From an uncultured Pelagibacteraceae bacterium (GTDB taxonomy: Bacteria > Pseudomonadota > Alphaproteobacteria > Pelagibacterales > Pelagibacteraceae): 64,000 bases of DNA. This document shows, in pieces, positions 18,003 through 26,548 of this stretch. The notes under the pieces are model-generated. The model had not been told where the DNA came from and made no database searches. It was given only the letters and a program-made list of their open reading frames with translations. The position numbers were made by a program, and so were the translations under genes. The stretch spans positions 19,481-83,480 of the forward strand of contig CACPOD010000006.1 in the NCBI GenBank assembly GCA_902635515.1, read 5' to 3'. Each line of letters starts with the position of its first letter. The stretch's first letter is position 1.

Positions 18003-18814
18003 TCAAGTTGGTCTAAAAATTCCTCAAATTGTTTTTTTTCTAAATTTGAAGATTGTTTTTTTCCTGGAAATTTTCCATTTATTGAATCTTTTTTAAAAGC
18101 CTTAAGAGCTTTTACTCTTTCTAGTTTTATTTCATTTCTAAGTCTCAATAAATTTCCATATGCTTTTGAATGTCTTGGGGGATTTTCTGAATCGCCACAG
18201 ATATCTTCCATAAATAAATACATTACATCAGCGTTTTTACCTGAGCCTAATGAAACTGTAACTATATCTGTACGTTTTGAAATTTCACCCATTACATTTT
18301 CAGGTATTACTTCACACTCAGCTGAAAAAGCACCTGCATCTTCTAATCTTTTAAACTTTTGAAAAAGCTCGTATGCTTCATCAGAAGTTTTACCCACAGC
18401 TCTTAAGCCACCAATCCAAGTAGATTTTCTTGGAACTAAACCTAAATGCCCCATTACCGGAACATCTTCTTTAGCCAGCATTTCAACTATATCCATACTT
18501 CTTGGTGTCATAACTGCATCCGCACCATTCTCCAATGCTTTAAAAGCACCACGCATAATATCCTCTGCAGTTACAAACTCATTTAAAACTAAAGCAGCTG
18601 TTAAAAATAAATTTTTTGAACCTTCTCTCACAGGAATTACATTTTTTGCATTTGATATAATCATATCAAATCCTGCCTTTTCAGCTGCGTCGGCTTCTTC
18701 AACACTATTCGCTGTAACTTGTGTAAATTTTTTTTTTCCTTTTGCTGCTTTTAAATCCCCAACAGTCAAAGTTCGTTTTGCCGGTTTAGCAGCCCAAGTA
18801 TAGATATTCTTCAT
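17999..18814 (-). CDS. PanB-fold (ketopantoate hydroxymethyltransferase-like) protein without the usual metal ligands
   Basis: A 271-aa TIM-barrel protein clearly related to PanB: VPVMGHLGLVPRK near residue 117, GGLRAVGKT, and AGAFSAECEVIP near 160 align with canonical blocks, and PPRHSKAYGNL sits where PanB has PPRFVKRY. Key PanB residues are gone: the VGDSLGM Asp region reads IISNAKNV, the DLPF Asp region reads VLNEF, and KLEGG reads MTPRSM. So it probably does not make ketopantoate from 3-methyl-2-oxobutanoate. It overlaps the MarR-like gene by 1 nt and sits two genes from a PanE-like reductase. Lyase or aldolase activity on another 2-keto acid is inference. Confidence 0.75.
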   Translation of the reverse strand: MKNIYTWAAKPAKRTLTVGDLKAAKGKKKFTQVTANSVEEADAAEKAGFDMIISNAKNVIPVREGSKNLFLTAALVLNEFVTAEDIMRGAFKALENGADAVMTPRSMDIVEMLAKEDVPVMGHLGLVPRKSTWIGGLRAVGKTSDEAYELFQKFKRLEDAGAFSAECEVIPENVMGEISKRTDIVTVSLGSGKNADVMYLFMEDICGDSENPPRHSKAYGNLLRLRNEIKLERVKALKAFKKDSINGKFPGKKQSSNLEKKQFEEFLDQLD

Positions 18815-19230
18815 TATTTAACACCTTTATAAAGAATATCTCTCCTATCAATAAATTCCTCAAAAGTTTTAATGGTAATTACTGAAGGTAATATAAATAT
18901 AGATCTTTTATCTCGCTCATTTCTTATAATTCTAAAATATCCTTTTTTAATTGCTGTATCGATATAAACGTTTGAGGTTAAATATGATTTCTCTATCACT
19001 TTAAGTAATTGATTTTTTGTAATTGATTTATTTTTGTAATAAGCAAGCATCACCATATGCAACATTATCCAATGTTGTGGGGTTAAAGAAAACCAATTCA
19101 ATAACTCGTTAGCTAATCTTCCTTCAAAATCTCCAAGTGATATTTCTGCTAATTGAATTCTTTTTTGAGTAAGTTTTGGAATTTTTTTTTGTTCTTCGAA
19201 GTGCTTAGGATACTTGAACTGTCTTTTCAT
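18814..19230 (-). CDS. MarR-like winged-helix regulator
   Basis: A 138-aa protein with the layout of a small MarR-type regulator: helices before a wing region, LTPQHWIMLHMVMLAYYKNKSITKNQLLK (shown in part as LTPQHWIMLHMVM near residue 49) as first helices, KSYLTSNVYIDTAIKKGYF as recognition helix and NERDKRSIFILP as the wing. The sequence is divergent and basic (N-terminal MKRQFKYPKHFEEQKK). It overlaps the PanB-like gene by 1 nt and follows the DUF1907 gene by 28 nt, so it is a candidate local regulator of this cluster. The family call rests on pattern, not on a strict signature. Confidence 0.6.
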   Translation of the reverse strand: MKRQFKYPKHFEEQKKIPKLTQKRIQLAEISLGDFEGRLANELLNWFSLTPQHWIMLHMVMLAYYKNKSITKNQLLKVIEKSYLTSNVYIDTAIKKGYFRIIRNERDKRSIFILPSVITIKTFEEFIDRRDILYKGVK

Positions 19231-19258
19231 TTAAATAAATTTAAACTCATTGAGTTTT

Positions 19259-20236
19259 CTATTCAATACTATTTTTACTTAATAGTTCTTTATAAATGTT
19301 ATTTACTCTATGTACCTCAGTAGCAGTATTAAAATAACCTTCATATTCTATTTCTTCAGGCGTGACATCAAAATGATAGTGTCCAGCGTCTTTATCATGT
19401 TCATAAGAATGAAAGTGAGTATGTTCACCAGACTCTCTTAAATTTAATTCCCCTCCAGTAGGATCTCCAGTCCAAAGAACTGTATAACACTGTAACTTTG
19501 GACCAACAGGTTCATAAAATTGAAGAAAATCTTTTACACATTTCATTTGTTTTGGATCATAGTATTCATGCTTGATATCTTTATAATCTGGTTGAACATG
19601 AGATCTTACTTTTCCCTCTAGAATTCTAAATACACCAGCAAGAGCAATCTGTTCATTTGCTTTAAGATTTAAATTATTTGACAATGAAGACCTCATTGCT
19701 TGTGGCAATGAACCTTGATCTCCTGATCTTCCTTTGATTTTTATTTTAATTACTTTTCCTTGTTTACCATCAGTATAATAAATGTTTCCAAGTCCACCAT
19801 GTTTTCTTGCGCTATATTTTTCAACAATACATTTTTTATCATGACTTACTCTTGCAATTATAGATCTAGACTCATCAGTAACTAAATTTTCATTAATTAC
19901 TAATTCACCACAGTGACCATCCAAACACGACATTGCACCAGATCCTGCACCTAAAGCATAAGATTTTTCTGATCCGATCATTTTTGAAATTTCTTCGTAA
20001 TCAAATTCTGCACCAATAAAATTAGGATCATGCATGTATGGCTCTCCACCAACATCTATGATTTTTTGGTTGCCGCTTATTCCTTCAGATGGACAATCCC
20101 ATTCACGAAGATTAGGACAATCTACAACTTCTACTTCAACATTTTTAAAATTTTCTGAAAGTCCTTTTTTTAATGCAATCGCTATATCTTCAAGTGAATG
20201 ATTTGTGAAAGTTCCTTTTTCTATTTTTAATTGCAT
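19259..20236 (-). CDS. DUF1907 / C11orf54 (PTD012)-like zinc protein
   Basis: A 325-aa protein matching the DUF1907 family, best known from human C11orf54/PTD012. The C-terminal HTHFHSYEH...AGHYHFD (272-290), followed by TPEEIEYEGYF, matches the family's zinc-site histidines; the N-terminal half has GGEPYMHDP and GAGSGAMSCLDGHCGEL. The family has been described as a zinc ester hydrolase; I also recall recent work linking the human protein to L-xylulose formation from a keto-gulonate, which I cannot verify here. No signal peptide. It diverges from the PanE-like gene across 87 bp holding a palindrome. Confidence 0.82.
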   Translation of the reverse strand: MQLKIEKGTFTNHSLEDIAIALKKGLSENFKNVEVEVVDCPNLREWDCPSEGISGNQKIIDVGGEPYMHDPNFIGAEFDYEEISKMIGSEKSYALGAGSGAMSCLDGHCGELVINENLVTDESRSIIARVSHDKKCIVEKYSARKHGGLGNIYYTDGKQGKVIKIKIKGRSGDQGSLPQAMRSSLSNNLNLKANEQIALAGVFRILEGKVRSHVQPDYKDIKHEYYDPKQMKCVKDFLQFYEPVGPKLQCYTVLWTGDPTGGELNLRESGEHTHFHSYEHDKDAGHYHFDVTPEEIEYEGYFNTATEVHRVNNIYKELLSKNSIE

Positions 20237-20282
20237 GGTGTTAATAAGCTATAATTTATTTTGCATATTGTCTATAGATAAT

Positions 20283-20301
20283 ATATATAATTTCTATACA
20301 T
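20283..20301. promoter_or_regulatory. Candidate operator palindrome between DUF1907 and PanE-like genes
   Basis: ATATATA-ATTTC-TATACAT: inverted repeat with 5-nt spacer, 22 nt upstream of the PanE-like ATG and 46 nt upstream of the divergent DUF1907 start. A second near-palindrome, ATTGTCTATAGATAAT, lies at 20267-20282; its CATATTGTC edge recurs at 34770. It shares the layout of sites at 15690, 28127 and 34754. Confidence 0.45.
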
Positions 20302-20323
20302 AAATAATTTAAAAAAGGTAACG

Positions 20324-21268
20324 ATGATAAATAAAGATTTAAATGTAGCCGTATTAGGTGCAGGTGCTATGGGATGCCTGTTTGGAGGATTGCTAGCTGA
20401 AAAAGGTTTAAATGTAACTTTAATTGACGTTTGGAAAGAACATGTAGATGCAATTAACAAAGATGGTTTGAAAATGGATGGCCATGGAGGAGATCGTATA
20501 ATCAAAGTAAAAGCTACTTCAGATCCATCGTCGTTAGATAAAATGGATGCAGTGATTGTTATGTGTAAAGCAACTGCATTAGAACCAGCATTAAACAGTA
20601 TTAAAAATATTATTGGTGAAAAAACAGTCTTCATGTCATTTCAAAATGGAATTGGTCATGAAGCAATTATTCAAAGTATTGTGGGTAATGAAAAAGTAAT
20701 TGGTGGGACAACTACTCAAGCTTCAAACATTTTAGGACCAGGTCATATAATGAATCATGGTTCGTTACCATCTTGGATTGGTGAGTACGAGGGAGGAATT
20801 ACTGATAGAATTAAAGAAATAGCAGATACTTTTACAGCACATAATCTTGAAATGATTGCTGCAGAAGATGTAAAGAAAAGAAAATGGATGAAGCTTTTTG
20901 CCTTAACAGCAATTGGACCATTATCTGCAATTTTTGATCTTCATCATACTGATTTATATATAAATAATAAAGCAAACGAAGTATCTCGAGGATTGGGTAA
21001 AGAAATAATTTTAGAAACTAGGGAAGTTGCACTTGCTGATGGTGTAAATGTGTCCGAAGATGAATGCTTATTTATGTTCAATAAAATTGTAGATTCAATG
21101 CAAACTAACAAGTCATCTATGGCTTTTGACGTTCAATACAAGAGAAAAACCGAAATAGATTTTATTAGTGGTGCAGTTTCAAAAATAGGTAAAAAACATG
21201 GTGTAAAAACACCTTTAAATGATCTTATGTATAAAATGATTAAAGTGAAAGAAGGTATGTACAGCTAA
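20324..21268 (+). CDS. PanE/ApbA-like ketopantoate reductase family protein
   Basis: A 314-aa NADPH-dependent reductase of the PanE/ApbA family. GAGAMGCLFGGLLAEKG (11-27) is the Rossmann loop, FQNGIGHE near residue 108 is the conserved N-G block, and RKWMKLFALTAIGPLSA near 187 holds the catalytic Lys region. The C-terminal helical domain contains SSMAFDVQYKRKTEIDF, matching the family's SSMxxDxxxgrxTEID. The fold reduces 2-keto acids such as ketopantoate. Given the nearby PanB-like protein lacks PanB residues, the substrate may be another branched 2-keto acid. The oxygenase gene follows with no spacer. Confidence 0.85.
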   Translation: MINKDLNVAVLGAGAMGCLFGGLLAEKGLNVTLIDVWKEHVDAINKDGLKMDGHGGDRIIKVKATSDPSSLDKMDAVIVMCKATALEPALNSIKNIIGEKTVFMSFQNGIGHEAIIQSIVGNEKVIGGTTTQASNILGPGHIMNHGSLPSWIGEYEGGITDRIKEIADTFTAHNLEMIAAEDVKKRKWMKLFALTAIGPLSAIFDLHHTDLYINNKANEVSRGLGKEIILETREVALADGVNVSEDECLFMFNKIVDSMQTNKSSMAFDVQYKRKTEIDFISGAVSKIGKKHGVKTPLNDLMYKMIKVKEGMYS

Positions 21269-22138
21269 ATGCTCAGTACAAATAAATTAAAAAAAATCAA
21301 AAGTAACTTTCCTGTTTTAGTTGGAGACAACGTTGTTTCAAAAAAAAACTGTAATTTATTAATTAAAGAAATAAGCAACTCAAAATCATTTGATGATATG
21401 ATTATGGGAGGTAGAAGCAGGATTAATAAAGGTTCAAAAAATTTTAATTTATATATTAAAAATTCAGTTAACTCTGCAAAACTTTTTAAGCTTTTTAATA
21501 GTAAGTCTTTTTATAAAAAAATTGAAAATCTTTTTACAAAAAATTTTAAGAATGGATCATGGGTAAATTTACATAAACCAAAATCATTTAATCCTAAAAA
21601 GTTCACTATAAAAAAAAAATTAAATTCTAGTGAATTAAAAAAAATGTTGGGTAACAACTATACAAATCCTAAAGTAAATTTAGATATAGATTTTTCGGTA
21701 TCAAAGGGAGGGTATAGATTGAGACCTCATCGGGATGATATAACTAGATTATATAATTTCTTAATTTATTTAACAGACATTCCAAAAAAGAATGGTGGAT
21801 CTCTCACAATTTATAGAAAAAAAGCAAAAAAAAATTTAAGAAAAAGCTTTAGAAGATTTCCAAAAATAACCGAACTTGAAATAGTGAAGTCTTTTACGCC
21901 AAAAAAAGGAACTGTTGTTTTTTTTCAGTCTACTCCAAATTCCTATCATGGCGTGAAGCGGTTTATAGAAAGAAATTGTCCAAAACGTTTTTTCATTTAT
22001 GGAAGTTATGCCTTAAATAAACCGGTTATATGGAATTACAAAGGGATTTCATATTATCCGCACATAATTAGCACCAAAAAAAGAATGTTAACCTCTTTTC
22101 ATGATGCGAACTATTTAACCACATCACCAAAACATTGA
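21269..22138 (+). CDS. Fe(II)/2-oxoglutarate-dependent oxygenase (2OG-FeII_Oxy)
   Basis: A 289-aa lysine-rich protein with the jelly-roll facial triad: H154 and D156 in LRPHRDD, H227 in NSYHGV, and the 2-oxoglutarate-binding Arg at 240 (PKRFFIYGSY). YNFLIYLTDIPKKNGGSLTIY between them is typical of prolyl-hydroxylase-like oxygenases. The first ~130 residues are unrecognised. The ATG directly follows the PanE-like TAA, so the genes are cotranscribed and probably coupled. It hydroxylates an unknown small molecule or residue. Confidence 0.78.
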   Translation: MLSTNKLKKIKSNFPVLVGDNVVSKKNCNLLIKEISNSKSFDDMIMGGRSRINKGSKNFNLYIKNSVNSAKLFKLFNSKSFYKKIENLFTKNFKNGSWVNLHKPKSFNPKKFTIKKKLNSSELKKMLGNNYTNPKVNLDIDFSVSKGGYRLRPHRDDITRLYNFLIYLTDIPKKNGGSLTIYRKKAKKNLRKSFRRFPKITELEIVKSFTPKKGTVVFFQSTPNSYHGVKRFIERNCPKRFFIYGSYALNKPVIWNYKGISYYPHIISTKKRMLTSFHDANYLTTSPKH

Positions 22139-22166
22139 AATATTGTTAATGATAAAATAAATTTTA

Positions 22167-23153
22167 ATGATGACAAATAGTCTTCAAAAAAAATTATATG
22201 AGAATGGGTACTTGATTGTTAAAAATGTACTTAACTTTAGAAGAGACTTAAAACCAATTCTAAATGATATGGAATTTGTTATGGATTGTCTCATCCAAAA
22301 ATATGCAAAAAAAAGAGATGTAAAAAAAGTTCTTAATTTCGATTTTAAAAAAAAATATTCTTATATATCAAAGCTTAATATTTATGATTTGGATCAGTAT
22401 TTTAATACCCGATTGCCAAGAGACCACGTAAAAAAAGATAGTGATTATTTTGCTACTCAATCATTATGGAATTTAATTACTAATAAAAAAATTTTGGATG
22501 TTGTAGAAAAAATTTTAGGTAAAGAAATAATGTCTAACCCTGTTCAAAATACTAGAATTAAACAACCTGAAAAAAAATTACCTGAGGGATCAATTCATGA
22601 TGGTTTAAGCGGCAGAACACCATGGCATCAAGATGCTGCTGTTTTAAATTCAAGAGGACAAAAATTAACTGACATGGTTACTGTATGGATCCCTTTTACT
22701 AAAACAACTAAGAAAAATGGATGCATGATTACAGTAAAAAAGATAAATAAAATGGGATTATTAAATCATGTATCAGGATACAGAGGGCAAGTAGAGTTAA
22801 AAAATAGTAAATTACTTGATGACATGGAGCATATTTATTTAGAAGCAAATGTTGGAGATGTAATATTATTGCATAAACATTCTATACATTGCTCTTTACC
22901 AAACAGATCAAATGATTTTAGGATAAGTGCTGATCTTAGATATAATGTTGCTGGACAACCATCAGGTAGAGAACCACTTCCAAATTTTTATGTAAGAAGT
23001 AAAAATAAAAAAAATCTCAAAGTTCAAAACTTTAAACAATGGTTATCTCTATGGGAAAAGGCAAAAGAAAAATGTATACCAAGAAAATATGCCTTTAAAT
23101 ATCCACTTCCAACGTATAAAAATAATAAAAGAGACTTATCTAATTTAGTTTAA
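22167..23153 (+). CDS. Phytanoyl-CoA dioxygenase (PhyH) family oxygenase
   Basis: A 328-aa Fe(II)/2-oxoglutarate oxygenase of the PhyH/EctD family. H154 and D156 lie in TPWHQDAAVL, the distal His in HKHSIHCSLPNRS (H241), and R252 follows in NDFRIS. VTVWIPFTKTTKKNGCM is the typical strand between them. Bacterial PhyH proteins hydroxylate small metabolites including ectoine, alkyl phosphonates and other organic acids; no substrate is identifiable here. It follows the previous oxygenase by 28 nt on the same strand, and a hydroxyacid dehydrogenase gene begins 16 nt downstream. Confidence 0.85.
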   Translation: MMTNSLQKKLYENGYLIVKNVLNFRRDLKPILNDMEFVMDCLIQKYAKKRDVKKVLNFDFKKKYSYISKLNIYDLDQYFNTRLPRDHVKKDSDYFATQSLWNLITNKKILDVVEKILGKEIMSNPVQNTRIKQPEKKLPEGSIHDGLSGRTPWHQDAAVLNSRGQKLTDMVTVWIPFTKTTKKNGCMITVKKINKMGLLNHVSGYRGQVELKNSKLLDDMEHIYLEANVGDVILLHKHSIHCSLPNRSNDFRISADLRYNVAGQPSGREPLPNFYVRSKNKKNLKVQNFKQWLSLWEKAKEKCIPRKYAFKYPLPTYKNNKRDLSNLV

Positions 23154-23169
23154 TATTTATAAATAATTA

Positions 23170-24093
23170 ATGACTAAAATTTTAATTACTGAATTCATCA
23201 ACCAAAATAGTTTAGAAAATTTAAATAAAAAATTTGATGTTAACTACGATGAAAAATTATGTGAAAATGGAAAAGAAATAATAAAAATAATTAGAGACTA
23301 TGATGGTCTAATTGTAAGAAATAAAACTCAAGTAAATTCAGATATTTTAAAAAATGCATTTAAATTAAAATTTATTGGAAGGTTGGGTGTTGGTTTGGAC
23401 AATATTGATACAGAATATTGCAAAAATAAAAATATTCATGTTCAGCCAGCTACAGGAATGAATGCAGACTCTGTTGCAGAATATGTTGTTTCTTCATCAA
23501 TGTCTCTTATAAAAAAAATCCCAATGTTTCATAATGGAACTATCAAGGGTGAATGGCCAAGAACAACAATTAAGTCAACAGAAATAAAACAAAAGAATTT
23601 AGGAATAATTGGATTTGGCACAATTGGAAAAAAAGTTGCTGAATATTCCTCAAAAAATGGTTTAAAGATTTTAGCCTACGATCCTTATATTAAGGAATTA
23701 AATGATAAAGAAATTGATGCTAAATTATCAAGTTTAAATGAGATATATGAAAAATCAGATATCATTTCAATACACCTACCTTTAACAGATGAAACCAAAA
23801 ATATGATAAATAAATCGTCATTTTCTCAAATGAAAAATAAACCGATTATAATAAATACTTCTAGAGGAAGCGTCATAAATGAAAGTGATTTAATTGAAGC
23901 TTACAATAAAAATAATATTTCTGGCTTTGCTCTAGACGTGTTTGAAAAAGAACCAATAAAGAGTGAATTTTATAACAAAATAAAACCAGGTATGAATTGT
24001 ATATTAACACCTCATATTTCTGGTGTAACAACTGAGTCAAACATTAGAGTAAGTGACTTTATAGTTAAAAAAATTACTGATTTTTTTAATTAA
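23170..24093 (+). CDS. 2-hydroxyacid dehydrogenase (phosphoglycerate dehydrogenase-like)
   Basis: A 307-aa D-isomer 2-hydroxyacid dehydrogenase. GRLGVGLDNID near residue 74, the NAD loop GIIGFGTIGKKV near 147, NTSRGSVINE with the catalytic Arg, ALDVFEKEP with the Glu and LTPHISG with the His are all present. It lacks the ACT regulatory domain of biosynthetic SerA, so a catabolic or salvage role is likely. It follows the PhyH oxygenase gene by 16 nt and converges on the Gfo/Idh gene, overlapping by 8 bp. A hydroxylated acid made by the oxygenases is a possible substrate (inference). Confidence 0.87.
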   Translation: MTKILITEFINQNSLENLNKKFDVNYDEKLCENGKEIIKIIRDYDGLIVRNKTQVNSDILKNAFKLKFIGRLGVGLDNIDTEYCKNKNIHVQPATGMNADSVAEYVVSSSMSLIKKIPMFHNGTIKGEWPRTTIKSTEIKQKNLGIIGFGTIGKKVAEYSSKNGLKILAYDPYIKELNDKEIDAKLSSLNEIYEKSDIISIHLPLTDETKNMINKSSFSQMKNKPIIINTSRGSVINESDLIEAYNKNNISGFALDVFEKEPIKSEFYNKIKPGMNCILTPHISGVTTESNIRVSDFIVKKITDFFN

Positions 24094-25168
24094 TTATTTC
24101 TTCTAGATTTATTAATCGACCTTGTTTTATTGACTGCTCTGCAGCCTCTCCCACAGCAACAGCAATTAAACCATCTTCTAATGAAACCTCTGGATCTGAA
24201 TTATTTTCAATAGCTTTCAAAAAAGCTAAGTGTTCGTAGTAAGTAGATCCATGATGGTGGCCGGCCTCAAGAATTTTTTTATCTACTTCAATATTTTCAA
24301 CATGTGTTTTGCCATCTCTCATCCCAATTCTTATATTTGATGAGGTTTTACCTGAGCCATCGGAGGGCACTGAAGTTTCAATTTTTCCTTTATTTCCAGT
24401 GGCTACAAGCTCTTCTTGCATGTCAGAATTTTCTGCAAACATACAAAGCTCAAGCAAACTTCTTGCTCCATTTTCAAAATTTACAATCACATAGGCATTA
24501 TCAATGATGTCTGGCTTTTTTCCATTATACACTTCATCTAAATGGTTAACGTCTTGACCACCACTTGCGTAAACACTAAGTGGCTTACTTTGGATGATCA
24601 ATCTCATTAAATCAAAGAAATGGCAGCATTTTTCAACAAGTGTACCACCAGTATTTTCTTCAAAACGATTCCAATCATTTACTTTTTTTAAAAAAGGAAA
24701 TCTATGTTCCCTTATAGTTAAAGTCTTTAAATCACCAATTTTGTTATTATGAATTTCATTAATAAACTTTGAAACTGGCGGCATATATCTATACTCCATC
24801 GCAGTCCAAAATACTGAAGGATAATCTTTTGTAAGTTTTTTTATTTCTAAACAATCTTTTGTATTAGTGCATAATGGTTTTTCTACTAATATGTGTTTTT
24901 TAGTTTTGATTACATCTTTCAAGATTTCTAAATGAGTAAAGTTGGGGGATGAAATTAAGTATACATCAACAATATTTTTTTCAATCATTTCTAAATGATT
25001 TTTAAAACAAAAAATTTTTGTTTTTAGAATTTCTTTACACTGATTTAATGAATCTTCATGAGGATCAGCAAGTGCAACTACTTCAGCATTATCAATTAAT
25101 GATATATTTAAAATATGTTCTCGAGCCATTGTCCCTGCTCCAATAATTCCATATTTTATTTTTTTCAT
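24086..25168 (-). CDS. Gfo/Idh/MocA family oxidoreductase
   Basis: A 360-aa NAD(P)-binding dehydrogenase: Rossmann motif GIIGAGTMAREHI (8-20), EKPLC near residue 96 with the conserved Lys, and a C-terminal alpha/beta domain with GGTLVEKCCHFFDLMR near 174, where the catalytic His lies. This resembles myo-inositol/sugar dehydrogenases. It lies 30 nt downstream of the cytochrome c peroxidase gene on the same strand. Substrate unknown; a cyclic polyol, amino sugar or sugar acid would fit the family and neighbours. Confidence 0.87.
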   Translation of the reverse strand: MKKIKYGIIGAGTMAREHILNISLIDNAEVVALADPHEDSLNQCKEILKTKIFCFKNHLEMIEKNIVDVYLISSPNFTHLEILKDVIKTKKHILVEKPLCTNTKDCLEIKKLTKDYPSVFWTAMEYRYMPPVSKFINEIHNNKIGDLKTLTIREHRFPFLKKVNDWNRFEENTGGTLVEKCCHFFDLMRLIIQSKPLSVYASGGQDVNHLDEVYNGKKPDIIDNAYVIVNFENGARSLLELCMFAENSDMQEELVATGNKGKIETSVPSDGSGKTSSNIRIGMRDGKTHVENIEVDKKILEAGHHHGSTYYEHLAFLKAIENNSDPEVSLEDGLIAVAVGEAAEQSIKQGRLINLEEIIN

Positions 25169-25198
25169 ATTCTGTTTGTATCAGTTTAATTTAAAAAC

Positions 25199-26548
25199 TT
25201 AATCAATACTTAGCCCGCTTGGCACTTTATCTGGTTTACCTAGCGGTCTCTGATTTCCACTTCTGCCAGTTAAAGATTTGAGAAAAGAAACAAGTTCATC
25301 AATTTCTTTATCATTCAATTCTATAGGCTGTATGTCAATGCTTGATAGAATTCTGTCTTGTTCTCTTTTGTCTGAAAAAGTTACAAAATCAATTTCTTCT
25401 AACCAAGGTGCTTTAGGTAAATTTGCATATTCGGGTTTCCAATTTTTATTCATTTTTATTGGATTTAAATGATGTTTAATTATTGATTTTAAAGTTGGAT
25501 AAGCACCATTATGACCGTAGGGAGCTGTTAAAGAAACGTTTCTTAATGCTGGGGTTTTGAATTTATACATATCGTTTATATTGTCTGTTTCAACCATTCT
25601 TCCAACATCACGTGCATAAGGGTCAAAAGGTCTTGTCCTTCCAGGCCCAAATTGCGGAATTCCTATTGAATGAAATTTTTGATCTGACAACAAAGATCCT
25701 GAATGACAAGAACTACAGTTTGCTTTTCCATAAAATAAGTTCATACCATTTATTTGCTTTAAAGTTAAAGCTTGTTTATCTCCATTTAAATATTCATCAA
25801 AGGGAGAGTCAAAAGATGTCCATTCATGAATTTCAAATGCAGCAATTGAATTAACAATATGTGTAATGTTGATATCTAAAGAACTGTTAACATCATCAAA
25901 AGCATTTTTAAATAACTCAACATACTCCGGAATTCCTCTAATCCTGTGAGTAATTACAGGCCATACTCTATCAATTCTCATACTATCTTTTCCAACTTTT
26001 GAGACTAAGCCTATAATTTCATTTTCACCTGGATTTCCTGCCATCTCAAACTGTCTAGTCATCGGAAACAAAGCTTGAACTGCAACTATATTATCAAGTC
26101 CTTTAGGAAGAGCTTCTTGAGCAGGCGTATTAAAACCGTTACCAAATATATTTGATTTGGTTACTCTTCCGTCATGCAACAAGGTAGTTATGTCTTTAAA
26201 TCCTAAATTCCATAAAGCTAAAGCATTTCTTGGAATTCGTTTTTTTATTTTATCATCGCCTTCACCTGCGGTTCTATCTAATCCTATACCTTGACCTCCT
26301 TCACCAATGCCTAAAGAAAGTCCATCTGAACCTCCTAGATCATGACTATGGCAGGTTGCGCAAGCAATGTTTCGATTTGCAGATAAAATTTTATCATGAA
26401 ATAAAAGTCTTCCAATTTTAACTTTTTCTATATCAACTTGATGGAAATCTTCGCTCTTTAATGGTTTTGGTAAATCAGTTGCGTAAGTTTTATTTACTGA
26501 AATTAAAAATGGAATTATAAATATTATTATTTTTAAATGATTAAATAT
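25199..26548 (-). CDS. Di-haem cytochrome c peroxidase (CcpA/MauG family), start codon unclear
   Basis: Two c-type haem motifs, CATCH and CSSCH, plus GAGGxGxGxDRT-like blocks (GIGLDRTAGE) and a LRNVSLTAPYGHNG segment identify a periplasmic di-haem cytochrome c peroxidase, which reduces peroxide with electrons from cytochrome c. A signal peptide (IFNHLKIIIFIIPFLISVNKTYA) is encoded, but no in-frame ATG, GTG or TTG lies just before it. I give the ATA at 26548 as a provisional start (449 aa); the next in-frame TTG is at 26620. The frame stays open to 26962, but that part is antisense to the Sel1 gene and does not look like protein. The two signal-peptide regions overlap on opposite strands. Confidence 0.8.
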   Translation of the reverse strand: MFNHLKIIIFIIPFLISVNKTYATDLPKPLKSEDFHQVDIEKVKIGRLLFHDKILSANRNIACATCHSHDLGGSDGLSLGIGEGGQGIGLDRTAGEGDDKIKKRIPRNALALWNLGFKDITTLLHDGRVTKSNIFGNGFNTPAQEALPKGLDNIVAVQALFPMTRQFEMAGNPGENEIIGLVSKVGKDSMRIDRVWPVITHRIRGIPEYVELFKNAFDDVNSSLDINITHIVNSIAAFEIHEWTSFDSPFDEYLNGDKQALTLKQINGMNLFYGKANCSSCHSGSLLSDQKFHSIGIPQFGPGRTRPFDPYARDVGRMVETDNINDMYKFKTPALRNVSLTAPYGHNGAYPTLKSIIKHHLNPIKMNKNWKPEYANLPKAPWLEEIDFVTFSDKREQDRILSSIDIQPIELNDKEIDELVSFLKSLTGRSGNQRPLGKPDKVPSGLSID

